Notes: a model not told the origin generated them from the letters alone. DNA of 64,000 bases from Rhizobium sp. CCGE531 (GCF_003627795.1 NZ_CP032684.1:156001-220000); one strand, 5' to 3'. Counted from the stretch's first letter, positions 40,080 through 49,032 are shown. Program-made: numbers and translations.

Positions 40080-40149
40080 CTCTAGCCCTTTTGTTTCCAG
40101 GCAATTCCGGACGGAAAACCGCTACGCACTTTTCCTGGAATTGCTCTAG
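40080..40149. repeat. Palindromic repeat, GCAATTCC...GGAATTGC family
   Basis: The 44-bp core at 40101-40144 is identical, in reverse orientation, to the core of the tandem copies at 56478-56603. Its ends GCAATTCC and GGAATTGC are inverted. The element is framed by CTCTAG on both sides and its right end supplies the TAG stop of the AEC gene. Confidence 0.88.
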
Positions 40150-41090
40150 CCGAGCAAATAGGCCCAGAGCGACACCGAGAATGCCCCGAGCGCTGTCGTC
40201 AAGGTAATCGTCGAGGCGGCGAGACTGTGACCGACGCCGAAGCGATTGGCAATCAGCCATGCGTTCACACCTGTGGGAACGGCGGCCGTGAGCACGAGCG
40301 CCGCCCGCCATTCCGGGCTGAGGCCGAGCAGAAGGCCGGCCGCCAGCACGCAGGCCGGCAGCAGAAGCAGCTTGAAGCCGGCAATCACGCTGGTGATGCC
40401 GAGATTGCCCGACAGCCCGTATTGGCGCAGCGCCATGCCGAGCGAGATCAGCGCCGCCGGGCCGGCGATATTGGCGATGCTGTCGACCACGGTGCCGAGC
40501 GTCGCGGGGATGGGAATGCCTGTGAGGTGGACGATGAGACCGCAGAAAAGCCCGATGACAAGCGGATTGCGCACGAGATTCCTGCCGACCTGTTGCAGCA
40601 ATTCGCCGGTGCTGCGGCCGGCGCCGGCATTCTCCTTGCGCTCGGCCTGCTCCATCAACAGCGTGCCGGCGATCATCATGGTCGGCAGGTGCACGGCAAT
40701 CAGGATCGACATCGCCATGACGCCGTCTGGCCCGACGGTGCGCCCCACCAGCGGCAAGCCGATGAAGATCGTATTAGCGAAGGCGGATGATACGCCCGCG
40801 AGCACGCCGATCCGCGCATCCCGCCCGAACATCCGCGTTGCAACGATATGGCCGGCAGTCCACGTGACGGCGACACCGGAGAAATAGGCAATCCACAGCC
40901 GAAACGGCGAAGCGCCGCGAAAATTCGCCTCGGCAATGGTCTGGAACAGCAAGAGCGGCACGGCGATCTTGAACACGAACTCGCTCATGGCTTCGCCGAC
41001 CTCAGCTTTCAGAAGGCCGGTGCGCACGATGACCCAGCCGACGAGAATGAGCAGGAAGACCGGGAGGACGTCGGTGAAGATTTCGGACAT
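40146..41090 (-). CDS. AEC (auxin efflux carrier) family transporter
   Basis: The 314-residue protein has about ten membrane segments in two inverted halves around a polar loop (EQAERKENAGAGRST). NPLVIGLFCGLIVHLTGI and ALISLGMALRQYG are typical of the AEC family, which includes bacterial malonate or organic acid carriers and plant PIN proteins. The substrate is unknown. Its stop codon lies in a repeat element. A possible structured RNA with a terminator lies upstream (41182-41340), so the leader may be regulatory. Confidence 0.85.
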   Translation of the reverse strand: MSEIFTDVLPVFLLILVGWVIVRTGLLKAEVGEAMSEFVFKIAVPLLLFQTIAEANFRGASPFRLWIAYFSGVAVTWTAGHIVATRMFGRDARIGVLAGVSSAFANTIFIGLPLVGRTVGPDGVMAMSILIAVHLPTMMIAGTLLMEQAERKENAGAGRSTGELLQQVGRNLVRNPLVIGLFCGLIVHLTGIPIPATLGTVVDSIANIAGPAALISLGMALRQYGLSGNLGITSVIAGFKLLLLPACVLAAGLLLGLSPEWRAALVLTAAVPTGVNAWLIANRFGVGHSLAASTITLTTALGAFSVSLWAYLLG

Positions 41091-41181
41091 GCCGGGCGTG
41101 GGCCGTGAAGATCGTGGCTCGGGAAGGGCTATCCGGAAGTTGTATCAGCTTGCCCGGCTGTGAGAACCCGTAAAAACAAAA

Positions 41182-41200
41182 AAGCGGGCAATGCCCGCTT
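41182..41200 (-). terminator. Intrinsic terminator upstream of the AEC gene
   Basis: A perfect 8-bp stem with an ATT loop in minus-strand RNA is followed by CTTTTTTGTTTTT. No coding gene ends just before it. Confidence 0.88.
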
Positions 41201-41340
41201 GTGTGTCCGGCGCCGCCGGAAAGTCCCCCCCGGTGCACATGCCGCCAGTTCATCCGTGGTCGGCCCGCGTACCGGTGAGGCGGAAGGTATCATTCCTTCC
41301 CAGACTGGCTTGGAAACCTTGTGAGCTTCCCATCCCAGCC
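41182..41340 (-). ncRNA. Candidate structured RNA with intrinsic terminator
   Basis: On the minus strand three hairpins (arms 41335-41338/41305-41308 with an inner GGGAA/UUUCC stem; 41300-41295/41287-41282; 41219-41215/41211-41207) are followed by a terminator stem AAGCGGGC/GCCCGCTT (41182-41200) and TTTTTTGTTTTT. No open frame or gene ends here, so the terminator belongs to an RNA made in this 399-base gap. It may be a trans-acting sRNA or a leader of the AEC gene 91 bases downstream. The 5' end is uncertain. The layout recalls alphaproteobacterial sRNA families such as ar45, but I could not check this. Confidence 0.5.
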
Positions 41341-41489
41341 GCTAGATAAGCATTTAAAGATAGAAAGTGACAGACAAATGACTGACTGGAATTAAGTTGG
41401 CCGCGCTGGCGCTGATTTTTCTTCCAAACTTCGGAAAAACCGATAATACCGGATACCGGCTATCACCAAATACCGGGATCCTCCAATAG

Positions 41490-42482
41490 ATGACTCGTTT
41501 CGATGTACTGACCGTTGGCAACGCCATCGTCGACATTATCGCCCGTTGCAACGATCAGTTCCTGATCGACAACACGATCACCAAAGCCGCGATGAATCTC
41601 ATCGACGCTGAACGCGCCGAGCTGCTTTATTCGCGCATGGGCCCGGCTCTGGAAGCCTCGGGCGGCAGTGCCGGCAATACGGCGGCGGGCGTGGCGAATT
41701 TCGGCGGCAGGGCGGCCTATTTCGGCAAGGTTGCCGAAGATCAGCTCGGCGAGATTTTCGCGCATGATATCCGCGCCCAGGGCGTGCACTACGAGACCGA
41801 GGCAAAGGGCACCTTTCCGCCGACGGCCCGTTCGATGATCTTCGTGACCGAGGATGGCGAGCGCTCGATGAACACCTATCTCGGCGCCTGCGTCGAACTT
41901 GGGCCTGAAGACGTCGAGGAAGAGGTCGTCGCCGATGCCAAGGTGACCTATTTCGAAGGCTATCTCTGGGATCCGCCGCGCGCCAAGGAAGCTATCCGCG
42001 ATTGCGCTCGCATCGCACACGCCAATGGCCGTGAAATGTCGATGACGCTGTCCGACAGTTTCTGCGTCGGCCGCTATCGGCACGAATTCCTGGACCTGAT
42101 GCGTTCCGGCACCGTCGATATCGTCTTCGCCAATCGCGACGAGGCATTGTCGCTGTACGAGACCGATGATTTCGAGAAAGCACTGACGCTGATATCAGCC
42201 GATTGCAAGATTGCGGCTGTGACGACAGGCAAGGACGGCGCCGTGATCGTGCGCGGCAACGAACGTTATGTCGTCGATGCCCATCCGATCGAGGAGCGCG
42301 TCGATACGACCGGCGCCGGCGATCTCTTCGCCGCCGGTTTCCTGTTCGGCTATACGCAGGGCCGTAGCCTGGAAGATTGCGGCAAGCTCGGCAACCTCGC
42401 CGCGGCCATCGTCATCGAACAGATCGGCCCGCGGCCGATGCGGTCGCTCTCGGAAGCCGCAAAAGAATTCGGGCTTCTCTGA
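41490..42482 (+). CDS. Adenosine kinase (PfkB family)
   Basis: The 330-residue protein has the PfkB pattern: GGSAGNTAAGVANFGG (58-73) for substrate binding and the anion-hole motif DTTGAGD (272-278) with catalytic Asp278. FDVLTVGNAIVDIIARCND at the N-terminus matches the adenosine-kinase-like branch annotated in rhizobia; specificity for adenosine is by family and not proven. A terminator follows. It is divergent from the candidate RNA. Confidence 0.88.
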   Translation: MTRFDVLTVGNAIVDIIARCNDQFLIDNTITKAAMNLIDAERAELLYSRMGPALEASGGSAGNTAAGVANFGGRAAYFGKVAEDQLGEIFAHDIRAQGVHYETEAKGTFPPTARSMIFVTEDGERSMNTYLGACVELGPEDVEEEVVADAKVTYFEGYLWDPPRAKEAIRDCARIAHANGREMSMTLSDSFCVGRYRHEFLDLMRSGTVDIVFANRDEALSLYETDDFEKALTLISADCKIAAVTTGKDGAVIVRGNERYVVDAHPIEERVDTTGAGDLFAAGFLFGYTQGRSLEDCGKLGNLAAAIVIEQIGPRPMRSLSEAAKEFGLL

Positions 42483-42520
42483 CGAAGGTCGTCTTTAGAT
42501 TCCTCTTTGGCAGGTCGCGG

Positions 42521-42554
42521 AAGCCGCCTCCGGCAGATCGCTGGGGCGGCTTTT
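42521..42554 (+). terminator. Terminator after adenosine kinase gene
   Basis: AAGCCGCC (42521-42528) pairs with GGCGGCTT (42545-42552), followed by TTGC. The loop is 16 bases. Confidence 0.65.
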
Positions 42555-42579
42555 GCTGTGACGCTGGCAAACGAGGCTG

Positions 42580-43188
42580 TCACCGAAAGAGCGTCGCGGT
42601 TCCCGCCTCATACAGGATGAGGATGCCGAGCGCGATCAGGACGAATGGCACGATCCTATGGCCGTGTCGCCTGATCGGTGCGCCCAGCTTCGGGTGATTG
42701 ACGAGGGAATGCGCCGCGCCCAGCCAGGCCGCCGTCAGCACGGCGAAGATGCAGCCGATGGTCAGGATCTCGTAAGCGGAGCGGGTGGCGAAGAGCGGCG
42801 TGTAGATACTGATATTGTCGCCGCCATTGGCGATCGTCACCAGCGCGACGGCCGCTATGTTGCCGTGCCCGGCAGCGGCCTTCTGGTGATCTTCCGCATC
42901 ATCCCCTGTCTCGGCGCCGTTCCAGATCTCCCACAGTCGCCTCAGGCCAAAGTAGATCGGAGCAAGGCCGAGCAGGCCGATATAGGCGGCGGGAATGACG
43001 AGCACGAGCAGCGAGGCGATGGCGCTGAAGCCATAGAGCGCGCCGATGCCGAGATATTGGCCGATGACGATCTGCCTCAAGCGGAACTTCGGGTCGGCAA
43101 AGAAGCCGAGGAGAACGAAGATGTCGTCTATATTCGTCGAAACGAACGTGGCGATGGCAACGCCGAAAACACCAAGCACAGAACCCAA
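42580..43188 (-). CDS. CadD-like cadmium resistance/LysE-superfamily transporter
   Basis: The 202-residue protein has about six membrane segments. ATFVSTNIDDIFVLLGFF (residues 13-30) and VTIANGGDNISIYTPLFA are the two CadD-family motifs with conserved Asp-Asp and Gly-Asp-Asn. The family is linked to cadmium resistance in Gram-positives; in rhizobia the substrate is untested. The start appears to be TTG at 43188 with GGGAG ten bases upstream; the first ATG inside would remove a membrane segment. Confidence 0.82.
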   Translation of the reverse strand: MGSVLGVFGVAIATFVSTNIDDIFVLLGFFADPKFRLRQIVIGQYLGIGALYGFSAIASLLVLVIPAAYIGLLGLAPIYFGLRRLWEIWNGAETGDDAEDHQKAAAGHGNIAAVALVTIANGGDNISIYTPLFATRSAYEILTIGCIFAVLTAAWLGAAHSLVNHPKLGAPIRRHGHRIVPFVLIALGILILYEAGTATLFR

Positions 43189-43277
43189 GATCGCCGGTCT
43201 CCCTTTGCGATACCGGATATATCATCGGGCCGGAAAAGTCGCATGGCTGCATTTGTCGCGGAACGACGAGGATTTCG

Positions 43278-43817
43278 TTACCTGAAGGCTTCGCCGGGGT
43301 AAGCGCCCCAGATCTCGGATTGAGCAACCCAGCCCTCGGTACCGTCGGCGGTGACGTGGCACCAGTCGCCGGTGCACTCGCGAATGTTCATCATCACGCC
43401 GGGCTGAAGCTTGGCGATGACGGCGGCGGATGGCTGGGATTCGCGGCGCATGTTGACGAAGACGGCCTTGCCCTTGCCCTTCATCCACGGTGCGGCGATG
43501 GCCGAGCGCTGGCCCGACAGCAGCGACTGGTTGACCCAGCCCTCCGTGCCGTCGGCATCGCGCACGCGCCGCCAATTATCATATTCCTGGATGATCTCGA
43601 CCGGCAGTCCCTGCTTGAGATAGAGCCACGACACCGCATAGTCGGCGCTTGGCCCGATACGCAGATTGACCCGCTTCGATTTCAGCGTGACGAATCGCGG
43701 CAGCGGCAATCCGCTCGGTCCCTTGGCGGCCTGGGCGGCGGCAAGATCCGCTGACGCAGCGGCCATCAACAGGCCGATTGCGAAAATGGCGCAGGACTTC
43801 AATACTTTGCCACGCAT
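43278..43817 (-). CDS. Periplasmic SH3-domain protein
   Basis: The 179-residue protein has a signal peptide (MRGKVLKSCAIFAIGLLMAA, cleavage near 28) and two bacterial SH3 repeats: RVNLRIGPSADYAVSWLYLK with WRRVRDADGTEGWVNQSLLS, then FVNMRRESQPSAAVIAKL with WCHVTADGTEGWVAQ. Such domains bind peptidoglycan peptides or envelope proteins. ATG at 43817 starts at the signal peptide. It is divergent from the hydroxyacid dehydrogenase gene. Confidence 0.87.
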   Translation of the reverse strand: MRGKVLKSCAIFAIGLLMAAASADLAAAQAAKGPSGLPLPRFVTLKSKRVNLRIGPSADYAVSWLYLKQGLPVEIIQEYDNWRRVRDADGTEGWVNQSLLSGQRSAIAAPWMKGKGKAVFVNMRRESQPSAAVIAKLQPGVMMNIRECTGDWCHVTADGTEGWVAQSEIWGAYPGEAFR

Positions 43818-44008
43818 GGGGATTTCCGTTCGTTCGTCATGACAAAGGCGCCATTCCGGCAACCTTTCGCTCCGGTGAGCGGCAAATCCCCGGATCGCGT
43901 CAGCGAGTTTTGTTTGTCTTCGCCTGCGGGTCTGGTAGAAATGCCCGGAACGGGAAAATTATCCCGCTTCTTGGTTAAGAACATCTGAACAAGGCATCGC
44001 CGCTCTCC

Positions 44009-45010
44009 ATGACGACGAAGAAAAAACCGAAGGTCTACGTCACGCGCAAACTGCCGGATGCGGTGGAGACGCGGATGCGCGAACTCTTCGATGCCGAACT
44101 CAATATCGACGATCGCCCGCGCAGCAAAGACGAGCTGATCCAGGCCGTCCGGTCGGTCGATGTGCTAGTGCCTACGGTCACCGACCGCATCGACGCGGAG
44201 GTGATCGAAGAGGCCGGCCCGCAGATGAAGCTGATCGCCAGCTTCTCCAACGGCACGGATCATATCGATGTCGAAGCCGCGGCCCGTCGCGGCATCACCG
44301 TGACCAACACGCCGAATGTGCTGACCGAAGATACCGCCGACATGACCATGGCGCTTATCCTCGCCGTGCCCCGGCGGCTCGCTGAAGGTGCGCGCGTGCT
44401 GACCGACAATCCCGGCGAATGGGCCGGATGGTCGCCCACCTGGATGCTCGGCCGCCGCATCCACGGCAAGCGCATCGGCATCGTCGGCATGGGGCGGATC
44501 GGCACGGCCGTCGCCCGCCGCGCCAAGGCGTTCGGCCTTTCGATCCATTATCACAATCGCAAGCGGGTCAATCCGGCGACGGAGGACGAGCTGGAGGCAA
44601 CCTATTGGGACAGCCTCGACCAGATGCTGGCCCGCGTCGATATCGTTTCGGTCAATTGCCCCTCGACACCGGCCACCTATCATCTGATCTCGGCACGCCG
44701 CCTGGCGCTGTTGCAGCCGACGAGCTACATCGTCAACACGGCGCGCGGCGATGTCATCGACGAGGCGGCGCTGATCAAGATCCTGCGCGAGGGCAAGATT
44801 GCCGGCGCGGGGCTCGACGTGTTCGAGAACGAACCATCAGTCAATCCGAAGCTGGTGAAGCTCGCCAATGAGGGCAAGGTGGTGATCCTGCCGCATATGA
44901 GTTCGGCCACGCTCGAGGGTCGCATCGACATGGGCGACAAGGTCATCATCAACATCCGCACCTTCATCGATGGCCATCGCCCGCCCAATCGCGTGCTGCC
45001 GTTTCGGTAA
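44009..45010 (+). CDS. D-isomer 2-hydroxyacid dehydrogenase (glyoxylate/hydroxypyruvate reductase type)
   Basis: The 333-residue protein has the NAD(P) site GMGRIG (160-165) and the catalytic triad Arg246 (NTARGDVI), Glu275 (ENEP) and His296 (LPHMSSAT). An N-terminal NGTDHIDVEAAARRGI fits the substrate-binding part. The sequence resembles rhizobial glyoxylate or hydroxypyruvate reductases; NAD or NADP preference is not certain. It is followed by a 142-base gap and the MurA paralogue. Confidence 0.92.
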   Translation: MTTKKKPKVYVTRKLPDAVETRMRELFDAELNIDDRPRSKDELIQAVRSVDVLVPTVTDRIDAEVIEEAGPQMKLIASFSNGTDHIDVEAAARRGITVTNTPNVLTEDTADMTMALILAVPRRLAEGARVLTDNPGEWAGWSPTWMLGRRIHGKRIGIVGMGRIGTAVARRAKAFGLSIHYHNRKRVNPATEDELEATYWDSLDQMLARVDIVSVNCPSTPATYHLISARRLALLQPTSYIVNTARGDVIDEAALIKILREGKIAGAGLDVFENEPSVNPKLVKLANEGKVVILPHMSSATLEGRIDMGDKVIINIRTFIDGHRPPNRVLPFR

Positions 45011-45152
45011 GCGAAGCGCTCTGATTCGCCTGATGGAGCGAGGCGGATATACCCGGCGTCAAATTTGATCTTTCTTCCCTTCGGTCGGTCATGTGCTTGT
45101 CACAAAGCCGGCCCAGAGGTGACGGCAAATACAAACAGGAAGGGCGGAAACG

Positions 45153-46466
45153 ATGGCGCGGGCACTGCCGCATGAGCGGATTCAATATGTGGTCGAGGGT
45201 GGCTTCAAGCTGTCGGGCGAGATCGAACCGAGCGGCAACAAGAATGCCGCATTGCCGATCATCGCCGCCTCGCTTTTGACCGATCAACGCGTCCAACTCA
45301 GCAATGTGCCGCGCATTCGCGATGTCGAGGCGCTGGTGGAGCTGATCCAGTCTGTTGGCGCTGAGGTGCGCTGGCTCGGTCGCAACGAGTTGGAAATCGA
45401 GGCGCGTGAGCTTCGCCCCGCCAATCTCGATCCAGATCTCTGCGCCCGCATTCGCGCCTCCATCCTGCTTGCCGGCCCGATGCTGGCGCGCTGTGGCGAG
45501 CTCACCTTGCCGCCGCCCGGCGGCGACGTCATCGGCCGCCGGCGCGTCGATACGCATTTCCTGGCGCTGGAACAGCTCGGCACCAAGATCGAGGTCAACA
45601 GCGTCTACAGCTTCCGCACGGAAGGGCTGCGCGGCGCCGATGTCTTCCTGGACGAGCCGTCCGTGACGGCCACGGAAAATGCGCTTTGCGCCGCGGTTGT
45701 CGCCGAGGGCACCACCATCCTGCGCAATTGCGCCTCCGAGCCGCATGTGCAGGATCTGGCGCGCTTTCTCACCGCCATGGGTGCTCGCATCGAAGGGATC
45801 GGCACCAATATGATGACCATCCACGGTGGCCATCCGCTCGGCGCTGTCACGCACCGGATCGGCCCGGATCATAATGAGGTGGGGTCGCTGATCGGCCTTG
45901 CCGCCGTCACCGGTTCGGAAATCACCATCCGCAACGCCGGCGTCGAACATTTGCGCTCTACCCTGATGACCTTCGAGCGTCTCGGCATCCGCTGCCGTAT
46001 CGAAGGCGACGATCTGGTCATTCCCTCCGGTCAGGAGATGAAGATCCAGCCCGATTTCGGCGGTCATATTCCGAAGATCGAGGATCAGCCCTGGCCGGCC
46101 TTCCCGGCCGATACCATGTCGATCGCCATCGTCACCGCCTCGCAATGCGACGGCGTCGTGCTGATGTTCGAAAAAATGTTCGAAAGCCGCATGTTCTTCG
46201 TCGACAAGCTGATCGCCATGGGCGCCCGCATCGTGCTGTGCGATCCGCATCGCGCCATCGTCGCCGGCCCCTCCAAGCTGCGCGCCGCCCAGCTCGAGAG
46301 CCCCGATATCCGCGCCGGCATGGCCATGCTGATCGCGGCGATGTGCGCCGAGGGTACGAGCGTCATCAACAATGCCCAGCAGATCGAGCGCGGTTACGAG
46401 CGCATCGAGGAGCGCCTGAATGCCATGGGCGCCCGCATTACCCGCATCCCGCCACGCGAGAGCTGA
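45153..46466 (+). CDS. UDP-N-acetylglucosamine 1-carboxyvinyltransferase-like protein (MurA paralogue with Asp at the catalytic Cys)
   Basis: The 437-residue protein has the two-domain EPSP-synthase fold of MurA. It keeps the substrate Lys ([14 protein letters not shown], Lys30, like E. coli Lys22), [13 protein letters not shown] and the C-terminal [16 protein letters not shown]. In the flexible loop it reads [14 protein letters not shown], so Asp125 replaces Cys115 of E. coli, the residue alkylated by fosfomycin. Asp in this place is known in naturally fosfomycin-insensitive MurA enzymes. Rhizobia usually carry a separate Cys-type MurA near other genes, so this is probably a second copy. GGAAGGG precedes the ATG. 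Confidence 0.85.
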   Translation: MARALPHERIQYVVEGGFKLSGEIEPSGNKNAALPIIAASLLTDQRVQLSNVPRIRDVEALVELIQSVGAEVRWLGRNELEIEARELRPANLDPDLCARIRASILLAGPMLARCGELTLPPPGGDVIGRRRVDTHFLALEQLGTKIEVNSVYSFRTEGLRGADVFLDEPSVTATENALCAAVVAEGTTILRNCASEPHVQDLARFLTAMGARIEGIGTNMMTIHGGHPLGAVTHRIGPDHNEVGSLIGLAAVTGSEITIRNAGVEHLRSTLMTFERLGIRCRIEGDDLVIPSGQEMKIQPDFGGHIPKIEDQPWPAFPADTMSIAIVTASQCDGVVLMFEKMFESRMFFVDKLIAMGARIVLCDPHRAIVAGPSKLRAAQLESPDIRAGMAMLIAAMCAEGTSVINNAQQIERGYERIEERLNAMGARITRIPPRES

Positions 46467-46494
46467 TTTTTCGAGGACGGACGGGCGGCGGCGG

Positions 46495-46637
46495 CCACCT
46501 CGCCCTTCGAGGCTTCGCTCCTCAGGATGAGGTGGAGCAGGCTCGGTTTTCGATAGGGCTCGCTGCTCTTTAGCGGCGGAACGAGAAGGTAGCCCTCATG
46601 GTGAGGTGGCGCGTAAGCGCCCTCGAACCACGAGGGC
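46495..46637. repeat. Repeat pair of the CCTTCGAGGCTTCGCTC / CCCTCATGGTGAGG type
   Basis: Two halves (46495-46535 and 46592-46637) lie between convergent genes. They share CTCAGGATGAGG and CCCTCATGGTGAGG with the copies at 36240-36312 and 48822-48957. No gene is seen in the gap. Confidence 0.6.
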
Positions 46638-46663
46638 GGATCGCAAACGCTGATCGAAGCCCG

Positions 46664-47434
46664 TCACTCCGCAGCAATCCGCGCCTTCTTGCGCTTGTAC
46701 CGGATGGTCTCGAACCTTGCCGCTAAGCCGTCATAGAGCAGCAGGCGGCCGATCAGCGGCTCGCCGATGCCTGTCATGAGCTTGATCGCCTCCATCGCCA
46801 TCAGCGTGCCGATGACGCCGGTCAAGGCGCCTATAATGCCCGCTTCCGCGCAACTCGGGATCAGGCCTTCCGGCGGCGGGGCGGGGAACAGATCGCGATA
46901 GCGCGGATTGGGGTTGCCGTCCGTATCGCTTTCGTAAGGCTTCAATGTCGTCACGGACCCGTCGAACCGGCCGACGGCGCCGGTCACGAGCGGCAGGCGC
47001 GCTGCCTCGCTCGCATCGGCAGCCGCATAGCGCGTGTCGAAATTGTCGGAACCGTCGATGACGAGATCGAAGCCGGCCAGGTGCCGCGCGGCGGTATCGG
47101 GACTGAAGCGCTCCTCGAAACGGATGACGCGCACATGCGGGTTCAGCCGCGCGATGGCGTCGGCCGCGCTTTGCGTCTTCATCTCGCCGATCGTCCCCGT
47201 ATCGTGAATCACCTGCCGCTGCAGGTTGGACAGCGAAACGCGATCGTCATCGGCAATGCCGAGCGTGCCGACACCGGCGGCGGCGAGATATTGCAGCACC
47301 GGCGCGCCAAGGCCGCCGGCACCGATGACAAGCACGCGCGCAGCCTTCAATTTTTGCTGGCCAGCGCCGCCGACCTCCGGCAGGAGGATATGGCGGTGAT
47401 AGCGGGCGATTTCGTCTGAGGTCAAAGGATCCAT
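46664..47434 (-). CDS. moeB: HesA/MoeB/ThiF family protein (molybdopterin-synthase adenylyltransferase)
   Basis: The enzyme adenylates the C-terminus of a ubiquitin-like sulfur carrier (MoaD or ThiS). The 256-residue protein has RYHRHILLPEVGGAGQQKL, the nucleotide site VIGAGGLGAP (36-45), DDDRVSLSNLQRQVIH and DGSDNFDTRY, all of the E1-like family. The CxxC zinc pairs of E. coli MoeB are missing; only PSCAEAG is seen. The carrier partner is not in the window, so MoeB and ThiF cannot be told apart securely. Confidence 0.85.
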   Translation of the reverse strand: MDPLTSDEIARYHRHILLPEVGGAGQQKLKAARVLVIGAGGLGAPVLQYLAAAGVGTLGIADDDRVSLSNLQRQVIHDTGTIGEMKTQSAADAIARLNPHVRVIRFEERFSPDTAARHLAGFDLVIDGSDNFDTRYAAADASEAARLPLVTGAVGRFDGSVTTLKPYESDTDGNPNPRYRDLFPAPPPEGLIPSCAEAGIIGALTGVIGTLMAMEAIKLMTGIGEPLIGRLLLYDGLAARFETIRYKRKKARIAAE

Positions 47435-47470
47435 GCGTGCGAGTCTACCACAATCGCGGCGAAGGAGGCG

Positions 47471-47585
47471 CTAGGGCCGGATGATTTTAGGTCTATTCGA
47501 CCTAAAATCATCCGGCTCTACAATCAAATAAGTAGAGCATGATGTCGTCCGAAAACCGCTCACACTTTTCGGCATCATGCTCTAG
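47471..47585. repeat. Repeat with two hairpins, GCCGGATGATTTTAGGTC family
   Basis: The first part is a palindrome, GCCGGATGATTTTAGGTC with GACCTAAAATCATCCGGC around a short loop. The second is AGCATGATGTCG...CGGCATCATGCT. A related copy is at 52532-52647. The right end CTCTAG contains the recF stop (TAG on the minus strand, 47582-47584). Confidence 0.85.
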
Positions 47586-48709
47586 GATTTCGTAATGCCG
47601 CCATGCGCGACGGTAAAGAATTGCGCGCGCTCGGCAAGTGCGGAGAACATTGCCTTGTCCGTGCCGGTCATGAAAGCCTGGCCGCCGAGGCCGTCGATGA
47701 GGTCGAAGAGTGCCGCGCGCCGTCCTTCATCGAGATGCGCGGCGATCTCGTCCAGCAGCAGGATGGGCGCATAGCCCGTGAGGTTGCCGACCAGGCGCGC
47801 ATGGGCAAGGATAAGGCCGACAAGGAGCGCCTTCTGCTCGCCCGTCGAGCAGCGCTCCGCCTCCATGTCCTTTTCGCGGTGCCGCACCAGGAGGTCGGCC
47901 CGATGCGGCCCGTCCAGTGTGCGGCCGGCGGCCGCGTCGCGGTAACGCCCTTCGCGCAGCATATCGGCATAGGCATCTTCCAGATCGACGGCCGGCCGGT
48001 CGAACTGTCCGTCGAGGAAACCGGAAAGATCGAGTGCTGCCGAGGGGAAAGGCGTCGTCTCGCGCGTTTCGGCGATCAGCCGTGAAAGAAGGCCGAGCAT
48101 TTCCTGGCGCGCGATTGCCATGGCGATGCCGAGGCTCGCCATCTGTTCCTCGATGCCGGCAAGCCAGGACGGATCGAACCGGCCTTCGGATAGCAGCTTG
48201 TTGCGGCTGCGCATGGCGCGCTCGAAATCGCTGGCGCGGCGGCCATGGGCGGGATCGAGCGAAAGCACCAGCCGGTCGAGGAAACGGCGGCGCTCGGAGG
48301 AGCCGCCGGTAAACAGGCCGTCCATGGCGGGCGTCAGCCAGAGAACGCGCAAATGATCGGTCAACTCGTCGACCGTTTTGGCCGGCGTGCCGTTGATTCT
48401 GAGCCGGCGTGCGGCTGATTCGTCGGTCGCATCGATGCCGGTGCCGATTTCGACGGCACCCTCGATGCCTTCGAGCTCGGCGAAGATCGAAAATCCGCCC
48501 GGCGCGTTGACCCGGGTGACATCGGCATAGGCGGCGCGGCGCAGGCCACGGCCGGGCGACAGCAGCGACACCGCCTCCATGAGGTTGGTCTTGCCCGCGC
48601 CATTGTCGCCCGTCAGCACCACATGCCGCGCGTCAAGCGTCAGCGCCGCCGCCGGATAATTGCGGAAGTCGGAGAGCTTCAGGCGCGAGATGAAAACCTT
48701 GTTCGGCAT
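47582..48709 (-). CDS. recF: DNA replication and repair protein RecF
   Basis: RecF binds gapped DNA and, with RecO and RecR, loads RecA. The 375-residue protein has Walker A GDNGAGKT (34-41), the N-terminal SRLKLSDFRNYPAAAL, DGPHRADLLV and the ABC signature and Walker B region CSTGEQKALLVGLILA and ILLLDEIAAHLD. ATG at 48709 begins MPNKVFISRL; the frame continues to 48823 without similarity. The stop lies within a repeat element. The classical dnaA-dnaN neighbours are absent, as is common in rhizobia. Confidence 0.94.
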   Translation of the reverse strand: MPNKVFISRLKLSDFRNYPAAALTLDARHVVLTGDNGAGKTNLMEAVSLLSPGRGLRRAAYADVTRVNAPGGFSIFAELEGIEGAVEIGTGIDATDESAARRLRINGTPAKTVDELTDHLRVLWLTPAMDGLFTGGSSERRRFLDRLVLSLDPAHGRRASDFERAMRSRNKLLSEGRFDPSWLAGIEEQMASLGIAMAIARQEMLGLLSRLIAETRETTPFPSAALDLSGFLDGQFDRPAVDLEDAYADMLREGRYRDAAAGRTLDGPHRADLLVRHREKDMEAERCSTGEQKALLVGLILAHARLVGNLTGYAPILLLDEIAAHLDEGRRAALFDLIDGLGGQAFMTGTDKAMFSALAERAQFFTVAHGGITKS

Positions 48710-48821
48710 CGGTCTTTCGGATTCATAGTCGATGGCCGAGGCGTATGCCGAACCCCGCCCAAGTGCAAGGTTTTTGCCGTCGGCAATGGATGCAAGGTGG
48801 ATCGGGGCGAGTTGAGAGGCC

Positions 48822-48957
48822 ACCCTCGTCCTTCGACAGGCTCAGGATGAGGATGGTGAACTGCAGTCTTGCCGTGGAATGTGATGCTGCAGGCCGGATG
48901 AGAGGATCAGCCCTCATGGTGAGGAGACCTATCGGGCCGTCTCGAACCACAAGGGCG
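48822..48957. repeat. Repeat of the CCTTCGACAGGCTCAGGATGAGG type
   Basis: It contains CTCGTCCTTCGACAGGCTC and CCCTCATGGTGAGG, matching the copies at 36240 and 46495. It fills the gap between recF and the dnaJ terminator. Confidence 0.6.
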
Positions 48958-48974
48958 GGTGATTCGCCCGCAAA

Positions 48975-49007
48975 ACAAAAAAATCCGGCCGAATCATCGG
49001 CCGGATT
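48975..49007 (-). terminator. Terminator of dnaJ
   Basis: AATCCGGCCGA (48982-48992) pairs perfectly with TCGGCCGGATT (48997-49007) around ATCA. In minus-strand RNA it is followed by TTTTTGTTTTG. Confidence 0.88.
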
Positions 49008-49032
49008 CATGTGAAACACTTTGTTGCGCCGC

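Noticed and set aside
41218..41226. GGAAAGTCC, which resembles part of the RNase P RNA core
   Set aside because: The rest of the RNase P RNA (several hundred bases with other conserved parts) is absent.
41182..41340. Interpretation of the RNA as 6S RNA
   Set aside because: No long double-stranded rod with a central bubble is visible.
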